Positions 58,723 through 64,000 of a DNA stretch of 64,000 bases are shown one piece after another. Location of the stretch: NCBI RefSeq assembly GCF_027571405.1, contig NZ_CP092968.1:992001-1056000 (forward strand). Reading direction: 5' to 3'. The position numbers and the translations under genes were made by a program. The notes under the pieces are model-generated. The model did no database searches. It was not told the DNA's origin and saw only the letters and a list, made by a program, of their open reading frames with translations. Source of the DNA: Methylocystis parvus OBBP (lineage in GTDB: Bacteria > Pseudomonadota > Alphaproteobacteria > Rhizobiales > Beijerinckiaceae). The first letter of the stretch is position 1, and the number at the start of each line of letters is the position of its first letter.

Positions 58723-59748
58723 TCACGCCGTTGCTTTCTCGGAAGCGGCGGCGCAGCCAGTTAGATAAAAAAACCAGTCAAGCAATCCAGCTTCCGGATC
58801 GAGCTTTCCGAGAGCATCGAGCATTGTTATGCGAAAGGCATTGAGCCGCTCAGGGACAATTGCGCCGCGCCCCGCGACACATAGATCATCGATCGTACAA
58901 ATGTCATATGCTGCCGGGAAATCGTAGGTCAACGGCTTCGCCACGCCGTCGGCGGAAATGACGAGAGGATTGATCAAATCCGAAAGCGGGCCATCGCTGT
59001 TCTCCGCAAGGGCGCGATAGGCGCAACGATTAGCTAGTGCGGCTGACGCTGGCACGAGATCCAACTGAATTGCGAGTTCCTTGCCCAATTCGTGACGTAA
59101 CGCATGCGCGATAAGAAACAGGCGATCAAGATCGGTTTGGCGCAAGCCGAGATCCCCACAATTCGCCGCAGCCCGTCCAGTCAAGACAAGCGGTCTGAGA
59201 TGCAGCGCGACGGCGCCATGCTGCATCGCTATTTCAGCGACCGGAACGATATCCACGAGAGATTGGCGCGTGGCCGCAAAAATGATCGCGAAACGAGCGC
59301 CAGCTTCGCGCAATCGCCTCAACCCGCGCATGGTGCGGGCGAAGGCGTCTTTCTGACCTCGAATTTGATTATGCAACGGCTCGCGCCCGTCCACGCTGAC
59401 CGCGACAAAATCGAGCGAAGCGAGCAGCGGGACGTTAGCTGGCGTGATTGTCGAGCCGTTTGTGATGAGGCTTAGGCGATATCCTTGGTCCTGCGCCGCT
59501 GAAACCAACGCGTCGAGGCGAGGATAAAGAAGCGGCTCGCCGCCCGAGACGCTCAACTGCTCATAGCCTTCGCCCCTAAGCGCCGCTAGCGCCCGGAGTA
59601 ACGTCGCCAGATCGAGGTGCGACCTTCGATGTGGCGAGGAATGGCTGTAGCAGTGCCGGCACGTCAGATTGCAGAGCCGCGTCGGATGTAGATGAATGGT
59701 GCGCGCCGGGAGGAAGCCTGACCTTCCCGGCGCGTCTCCCGAGGCCAC
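58723..59748 (-). CDS. Radical SAM protein, candidate RiPP maturase
   Basis: 341 residues, GTG start 5 bases after the stop of the small peptide gene. C26, C30 and C33 form the Cx3Cx2C cluster (TRLCNLTCRHCYS), and GGEP is at 69-72. The barrel follows (LITNGSTITPANVPL, VSVDGREPLHNQIRG). The C-terminal third has C242, C284, C290 and C332 and the segment VISADGVAKPL. That segment resembles the SPASM/Twitch pattern IxpDGxvxPC but with Leu for Cys. Known: such enzymes install thioether or carbon-carbon links in peptides. Substrate here inferred to be the adjacent peptide. Less GC-rich than its neighbours by eye. Confidence 0.82.
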   Translation of the reverse strand: MASGDAPGRSGFLPARTIHLHPTRLCNLTCRHCYSHSSPHRRSHLDLATLLRALAALRGEGYEQLSVSGGEPLLYPRLDALVSAAQDQGYRLSLITNGSTITPANVPLLASLDFVAVSVDGREPLHNQIRGQKDAFARTMRGLRRLREAGARFAIIFAATRQSLVDIVPVAEIAMQHGAVALHLRPLVLTGRAAANCGDLGLRQTDLDRLFLIAHALRHELGKELAIQLDLVPASAALANRCAYRALAENSDGPLSDLINPLVISADGVAKPLTYDFPAAYDICTIDDLCVAGRGAIVPERLNAFRITMLDALGKLDPEAGLLDWFFYLTGCAAASEKATA

Positions 59749-59753
59749 GCGCG

Positions 59754-60062
59754 TCAGCGCTGAGCGACGCGACCAGCGAGTTCCGGCACGTCGAGGCCAA
59801 CCTTCACATGGAAGAGGTCAGGATTGACGATGCCCCAAGGAAAAATCTCAATTCCCTTGAACTTACCTTCCTTCACGAGCTTGGCGACGCTGTCTATATC
59901 CGTCGTGAAGTAATCCACGCATATTCCGTGGGAGCAGACGTCGAAGTTCTTGATAGAGAGACCGTCTTTCTGGACCGCCTTGCTCAATTCGGCGATGCGC
60001 GCATCAGAGACATTGAAGGAGGCGAGACGGGCGGCCAAACCGGCCTTGATCGTAGCAGGCAT
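59754..60062 (-). CDS. Small peptide, candidate RiPP precursor with CX4C motif
   Basis: 102 residues from ATG 60062, chosen over an in-frame Met nine codons upstream because GGGAG lies seven bases before it. Residues 1-38 look like a helical leader (KAGLAARLASFNVSDARIAE). The middle has C43 and C48 in FDVCSHGICVDYF. A region rich in aromatic residues follows (IFPWGIVNPDLFHVKV, residues 73-88, with W76, F84 and H85). No signal peptide, membrane span or known fold. Its position right before a radical SAM gene supports a substrate role. It could instead be a small partner protein. Family not recognised. Confidence 0.7.
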   Translation of the reverse strand: MPATIKAGLAARLASFNVSDARIAELSKAVQKDGLSIKNFDVCSHGICVDYFTTDIDSVAKLVKEGKFKGIEIFPWGIVNPDLFHVKVGLDVPELAGRVAQR

Positions 60063-60197
60063 AGCATTCTCCCAATTTCTCTTCGTCAAAAACGCTTCGA
60101 GGCTAGCTCAACATATTTGTTTTCGCAAGGGCGCAAGACAAAAGGGCTATTCACATAGGGGCTGGCGCAATTTGAAAGCGTCGCTATCCTTTCAAGC

Positions 60198-60866
60198 ATG
60201 TCCAAGCCCGGCGCGCCCTACGCTATTACGCCGCAGCTCCTGCTGCGCGCTTATTCCATCGGCCTCTTTCCCATGGCGGAGAGCGCCGAGGACGATCAGC
60301 TTTTCTGGGTCGATCCCGAAAAGCGCGCGATCTTTCCGCTCGATACTTTCATCGTCTCGCGTTCCCTGGCGAAGACGGTCCGCTCCGACCGCTTCGAGGT
60401 CGCCGTCGATCGGGATTTCGACGCGGTGATCAACGCCTGCGCCGCTCCTGCGCCGGATCGCGAAAAGACGTGGATCAACGACGAAATCCGGCGGCTGTAC
60501 CGCGAGCTGTTCGACACGGGCTTCGCCCATACGGTCGAATGCCGGCGCGACGGCCAGCTCGTCGGCGGCCTTTATGGCGTCGCGCTGCGCGGCGCGTTTT
60601 TCGGCGAGAGCATGTTCCATCGCGAGCGCGACGCCTCAAAAGTGGCGCTTGCGCATCTGGTCGCGCGACTGCGCGCCGGGGGCTTCCAGCTCCTCGACAC
60701 CCAGTTCATGACCTCGCATCTCGCCTCGCTGGGCGCGATTGAGATTTCGCGCGAAGCCTATCACCGGGCGCTGGAGGAAGCGCTTTGCGTGGTGGCGAAG
60801 TTCGACGTCTGGAAGCCGGAGGACAGGGTCCCCGGCCGCCAGGCGCTCGCGGCGCTGGAAGATTAG
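60198..60866 (+). CDS. aat: Leucyl/phenylalanyl-tRNA-protein transferase
   Basis: Adds Leu or Phe to N-terminal basic residues, marking proteins for ClpS/ClpAP degradation. 222 residues. Family motifs: [16 protein letters not shown] near the start, [20 protein letters not shown] in the middle and [20 protein letters not shown]. Intact. It is divergent from the peptide gene across 135 bases that must hold both promoters. Confidence 0.95.
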   Translation: MSKPGAPYAITPQLLLRAYSIGLFPMAESAEDDQLFWVDPEKRAIFPLDTFIVSRSLAKTVRSDRFEVAVDRDFDAVINACAAPAPDREKTWINDEIRRLYRELFDTGFAHTVECRRDGQLVGGLYGVALRGAFFGESMFHRERDASKVALAHLVARLRAGGFQLLDTQFMTSHLASLGAIEISREAYHRALEEALCVVAKFDVWKPEDRVPGRQALAALED

Positions 60867-60881
60867 CGAGCGGCCGGCTTC

Positions 60882-61658
60882 CTAGAACGGAAGCAAGCCG
60901 CCGCCGGAGGGAGGATCGACGGGGGTCGCCGCGGGCGCGTTCGCCGCAGGCTTCTTCCTCTTTTTCTTGGCGGGCGCGGGCTGGGCCGGGGCCTCTCCCG
61001 CCGCGCCGCCGTCAGGCGCCGGAGCGGCGTCGAGAGCGGGCTGCGGCGGCGCGGCGTCAGCCGGACCGATGGGGGCGTTCTCGACGGGCGCCGGGGCTTT
61101 GGGCTCGACCTTGCGCGACTTCTTTTTCTTGCCCGGTTCCGGCGCGGGCGCGGCCGAACCGTCGACGGGAGCCGCAGGAGTCTCGGCGGTGGCGACCGGC
61201 GGCGGCGCGTTCTCCTTGCCGCCCTTACAATCGACCAGCCAGACGTCATAGACCGGATGCTCGACGCCATGCAGGCCGGGGCTCGCGGCGAACATCCAGC
61301 CGGAGAAGATGCGCTTTGCCTCCTGCTTCAGGTCGGGCTTGGCGTCGGCTTTCGCTTCCTTCAGCTCCAGCTTCGCCTGCCGCTCCTGTTTCACGGCGAT
61401 CTCGTCGACCTCGACGAAGCTCGTCGTCTGCGGGGCTTCGGTCTGGGGGCGGGTGTTGCAGACGCGCGGCGTCACGTTCAAAGAGCCGAACTGCACGGTC
61501 TCGTCGATCGCGACGTCGAAATTGATGATGCGGCCGGTCGTCTTGTCGAGACCGGCGAAGACCGCCGTCGGGTGGCGGATCGGATCGGCGGCGGCCACGC
61601 CGGAAAGAGCAGCCGCGAAAGCGCCGAGCGCCAGTCCGTAACGAAGGAATAAGGTCAT
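60882..61658 (-). CDS. DUF2155 secreted protein
   Basis: 258 residues with a signal peptide (LRYGLALGAFAAALSGVAAA). The DUF2155 core (about 25-145) includes HPTAVFAGLDKTTGRIINFD, VTPRVCNTRPQTEAPQTTSF and RIFSGWMFAASPGLHGVEHP, then VYDVWLVDC. A Pro/Ala/Lys-rich tail of about 110 residues follows. Two cysteines may form a disulfide. Function unknown; the pairing with aat and the NDUFA12-like gene is typical of alphaproteobacteria. Confidence 0.88.
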   Translation of the reverse strand: MTLFLRYGLALGAFAAALSGVAAADPIRHPTAVFAGLDKTTGRIINFDVAIDETVQFGSLNVTPRVCNTRPQTEAPQTTSFVEVDEIAVKQERQAKLELKEAKADAKPDLKQEAKRIFSGWMFAASPGLHGVEHPVYDVWLVDCKGGKENAPPPVATAETPAAPVDGSAAPAPEPGKKKKSRKVEPKAPAPVENAPIGPADAAPPQPALDAAPAPDGGAAGEAPAQPAPAKKKRKKPAANAPAATPVDPPSGGGLLPF

Positions 61659-61746
61659 CGAGTCACCGCGCCGCTACCCGGCGGCCAGAGGAAAACGCTG
61701 AAGCAACTTAAACAGGCAAGAAAGGCGTTTCCATGGAGGCGCGGGA

Positions 61747-62154
61747 TCAGCCCTCCGGCCGCCACGCCACATAATCGCCGCCCGCCGGCGTGCGCTCGCC
61801 GGTCGAGAGCTGCGATCCCGGCGGCCGATAGGCCAGCGGCGTGCCGGTCATATTCGGCTGATGCGGCAGCTCCCATTCCCTGCGGACGTAATTTTCCTGC
61901 GTCGGCGGCGTGTCCACCGTGTGATGCAGCCAGCCGTACCATCCCTGCGGAATGGCGGAGCCCTCGCAATAGCCGTTGAAGATCACCCAGCGGCGCTCGA
62001 AGCCCAACGCCTTGTCCTTCTTGCCGCCGCGACGGCGGTAATAGACATTGCCGAACTCGTCCGTCCCCACGCGCTCGCCATAAAGCATCGTCCACAACCC
62101 CGTGGAGAGGGTCGCCTTGTTCCACCAGGTGAAGAATCGGGTGATGACGGACAT
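61747..62154 (-). CDS. NADH:ubiquinone oxidoreductase accessory subunit, NDUFA12 type
   Basis: 135 residues, homologous to the mitochondrial 17.2-kDa complex I subunit, an accessory protein shared by alphaproteobacteria and mitochondria. Core motifs: VGTDEFGNVYYRRRG, RRWVIFNGYCEGSAIPQGWY and GWLHHTVDTPPT. No membrane span. Upstream of the DUF2155 gene on the same strand. Confidence 0.95.
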   Translation of the reverse strand: MSVITRFFTWWNKATLSTGLWTMLYGERVGTDEFGNVYYRRRGGKKDKALGFERRWVIFNGYCEGSAIPQGWYGWLHHTVDTPPTQENYVRREWELPHQPNMTGTPLAYRPPGSQLSTGERTPAGGDYVAWRPEG

Positions 62155-62282
62155 ACTGGCTCCGGCGTCTGGTCTGATTGCGCCCCTTATGGCGGCGGCG
62201 GGGTCTGGTGTCCAGCGTTTCCGAGGCCCCTCCGGCTTCGGGAAGCATAGACCGAAAATTTGTCAACACGAAAGGGCCGTAT

Positions 62283-63497
62283 ATGGTCGAAGCCTCTCGC
62301 GTCCAATGCCAATGCTGCGTCGTCGGCGGCGGTCCGGCCGGTCTGATGGCCGGCTTTCTGCTCGCTCGCGCGGGCGTCGATGTCGTCGTGATCGAGAAGC
62401 ACGCGGACTTTCTGCGCGATTTCCGGGGCGATACGATCCATCCCTCGACCCTCAGAATCATGCAGGAGCTCGGCCTCCTCGAGGAGTTTCTGCGTCTGCC
62501 GCACCAGAAAGCCTATGAGATCGGCGCCTGGATCGGGGATCGGAACTACGCTTTCGCGGATTTCGGCAGCCTGCCGAAGCCCTGCAATTTCATTGCGCTC
62601 ATGCCGCAATGGGATTTTCTCGACTTCATCGCGAGCAAGGCGCGGACGCTCTCCAATTTCCGCCTGATGATGCGGACAGCCGCTGAACAGCTCATTTGGG
62701 AGGGCGATCGAGTCGTCGGCGTCACGGCGGCCGCGCCGGAGGGCGCGATCGGGATCAAGGCCAACCTCGTCGTCGCGGCGGACGGACGAGGCTCGACATT
62801 GCGTCCGGAGGCGCAGCTCCCGCTCGAGGATTTCGGCGCGCCGATGGACGTTTTCTGGTTCAGACTGCCGCGCAAGGCCGACGATCCGGGCCAGAGCTTC
62901 GGGCGCATCGCCTCGGGCCGCATGATCGTCATGATCGACCGCGGCGACTATTGGCAGATCGGCTGGCTCATCCCGAAAGGCGGTGCGGCGGCCGCGCGCC
63001 AGGCCGGACTGGAATCGTTCCGCGCCGCGCTCTCGGGCGCCCTGCCCTTCCTCGCCGACAGGGTCGGAGCGATCGATATGTGGGATCAGGTCCACCTCCT
63101 GACCGTGCAGGTCAACCGGCTGACGAAATGGAGCCGCCCCGGCCTGCTTTGCATCGGCGACGCCGCCCACGCCATGTCGCCCGTCGGCGGCGTCGGCGTG
63201 AATCTCGCAATACAGGACGCCGTCGCGACCGCCAATCTGTTGGGGGCCAAGCTGCGCGCGGGAACTTTGACGGAGAGCGATCTCGCCGCGGTTCAAAAGC
63301 GCCGTGAATTCCCAGCCAAAGCGACGCAGCGAATACAGCTTGCGATCCAAAGCCGCGTCATCGCGAATGCGCTCGCGTCGGACAAGCCATTCGCGCCCCC
63401 GCTCGCCTTACGCCTTTTCGACGCCATTCCCTTCCTGCGGCGCATTCCGGCGCGGGTCATGGGCATTGGCCTGCGCCCGGAGCATGTCGCGAAATAA
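62283..63497 (+). CDS. FAD-dependent monooxygenase-like oxidoreductase
   Basis: 404 residues from ATG 62283, which has AAAGGG upstream; the longer frame crosses the divergent promoter. Group A flavoprotein: dinucleotide motif CCVVGGGPAGLMAGFLLARA, the DG segment VVAADGRGSTLR and the GD motif LCIGDAAHAMSPVGGVGVNL. The FRGDTIHPSTLRIMQELGLL motif is shared with aromatic-ring hydroxylases. Substrate unknown. Its end is 2 bases from the convergent YVTN gene. Confidence 0.85.
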   Translation: MVEASRVQCQCCVVGGGPAGLMAGFLLARAGVDVVVIEKHADFLRDFRGDTIHPSTLRIMQELGLLEEFLRLPHQKAYEIGAWIGDRNYAFADFGSLPKPCNFIALMPQWDFLDFIASKARTLSNFRLMMRTAAEQLIWEGDRVVGVTAAAPEGAIGIKANLVVAADGRGSTLRPEAQLPLEDFGAPMDVFWFRLPRKADDPGQSFGRIASGRMIVMIDRGDYWQIGWLIPKGGAAAARQAGLESFRAALSGALPFLADRVGAIDMWDQVHLLTVQVNRLTKWSRPGLLCIGDAAHAMSPVGGVGVNLAIQDAVATANLLGAKLRAGTLTESDLAAVQKRREFPAKATQRIQLAIQSRVIANALASDKPFAPPLALRLFDAIPFLRRIPARVMGIGLRPEHVAK

Positions 63498-63499
63498 CG

Positions 63500-64000
63500 T
63501 CACTGCGACGGTCGGATGAAGGCGCCGAAGGCGCGCGGGCCGTCGCCCGTTTCGGCCTTGCCGAGGATCGCGAGCGACGCCGCGTCGATCGCCCAAAGCT
63601 CGTTGGAGAACCAGTTCGCAACGTAAACTCGTCTTCCGTCCGGGCTCGCAGCGACCCCCTCGGGATATTCGCCGACCTTGACGGTCCCGATGGGGGAGAG
63701 CGTTGCGGCGTCGAAGACGCTGACGCTTTCGGCGTGCTGATTGGCGACGAAAATGCGCCCGCCAGCGAGCGCGACCGTATAGGGACGGCTGCCGGTCTTC
63801 AGCGCCGCAAGGCGCTTGCGGCCCGCGATGTCGATAATGCTGACCGTGTCGGACTCGACGTCGGCCGTGTAGGCGCGCGCGCCGGCCGCGTCGATCGCGA
63901 CGCCGAAAGGGTGCCGGCCGACGGGGATCGTCGCGACGCGCTGGAAGGTCGCGGCCGCGATCACGGAGACCGCGTTGTCGTCTCGATCCGCGACGAGAAT
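63500..64000 (-). CDS. YVTN-family beta-propeller protein (5' part outside window)
   Basis: The frame is open to base 64000, reading ILVADRDDNAVSVI before the GTG at 63964, so that codon is internal and the true start is beyond the window. Blades repeat every 40-45 residues: VAIDAAGARAYTADVESDTV, then RIFVANQHAESVSVFDAATL and RRVYVANWFSNELWAIDAAS. The repeats match YVTN beta-propellers, which are usually secreted. Function unknown. Confidence 0.85.
   Translation of the reverse strand: MLVADRDDNAVSVIAAATFQRVATIPVGRHPFGVAIDAAGARAYTADVESDTVSIIDIAGRKRLAALKTGSRPYTVALAGGRIFVANQHAESVSVFDAATLSPIGTVKVGEYPEGVAASPDGRRVYVANWFSNELWAIDAASLAILGKAETGDGPRAFGAFIRPSQ

Noticed and set aside
58723..60062. PQQ (pqqA/pqqE) or methanobactin (mbnABC) locus
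   Set aside because: The peptide is far longer than PqqA and lacks its Glu/Tyr pair. No MbnB/MbnC-like protein is present, and the enzyme is a radical SAM protein.

Overview
The window is a GC-rich chromosomal segment, densely packed on both strands, from an alphaproteobacterium, most likely a member of Hyphomicrobiales (Rhizobiales). The case rests on gene content: HdaA beside polyphosphate kinase and Ppx, a DUF2155 protein beside the NDUFA12-type complex I subunit, FtsK near LolA, DsbA-AroQ-AccB-AccC-Aat synteny, an Omp25/31-like porin-type protein, and UvrB with a long N-terminal extension. Genus cannot be fixed from this sequence. No rRNA, tRNA or CRISPR array was seen.

Layout. Bases 1-5203: tolQ (5' end outside the window), tolR, tolA, tolB, then an MntA/HepT toxin-antitoxin pair that runs by overlap into ung. 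5441-12027: a CaCA-type antiporter, uvrC, a DUF1963/YwqG-like protein with an internal duplication, and a YihY-type membrane protein. 12110-17590: ftsK and lolA, separated by a 2.2-kb stretch with a small membrane ORF, a complete IS5-family element and a BrnT/BrnA pair. 17830-24250: two secreted unknowns, asd, and the sdhC-sdhD-sdhA-sdhB operon, which carries a VapB/VapC pair between sdhA and sdhB. 24533-33952: outer-membrane protein, MFS transporter, a long non-coding stretch, a PhoX/DUF839-like secreted protein, a trypsin-like protease, alr, maf, infA and a GT-C-like membrane protein. 33970-43583: uvrB, ppx, ppk, hdaA, an AI-2E-family exporter and a CDP-alcohol phosphatidyltransferase. 43612-50457: a PotGHI-like ABC transporter without binding protein, a methyltransferase, holC, BON and DUF4383 proteins, pepA. 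50677-64000: a low-GC orphan membrane protein, lptG, lptD, dsbA-like, aroQ, accB, accC, a radical SAM plus small-peptide cassette, aat, a DUF2155 protein, an NDUFA12 protein, an FAD monooxygenase and the end of a YVTN beta-propeller gene.

Themes. Most genes are housekeeping: envelope integrity (Tol, Lol, Lpt), nucleotide excision repair (uvrB, uvrC) and uracil repair (ung), TCA cycle and respiration (sdh, NDUFA12), fatty-acid synthesis (acc), polyphosphate and replication control. Against this background, small accessory cassettes sit inside otherwise conserved gene neighbourhoods. Three toxin-antitoxin modules interrupt or adjoin core operons, and two of them are translationally tight against the next core gene (hepT/ung overlap 4 nt; vapC and sdhB are 3 nt apart).

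The best candidate for an undescribed system is the two-gene cassette at 58723-60062. A 102-residue peptide with a CX4C motif lies directly upstream of a radical SAM protein with a C-terminal cysteine set. It is inserted antisense between accC and aat and looks like a RiPP precursor with its maturase. Two families of GC-rich palindromic intergenic repeats are also dispersed through the window.
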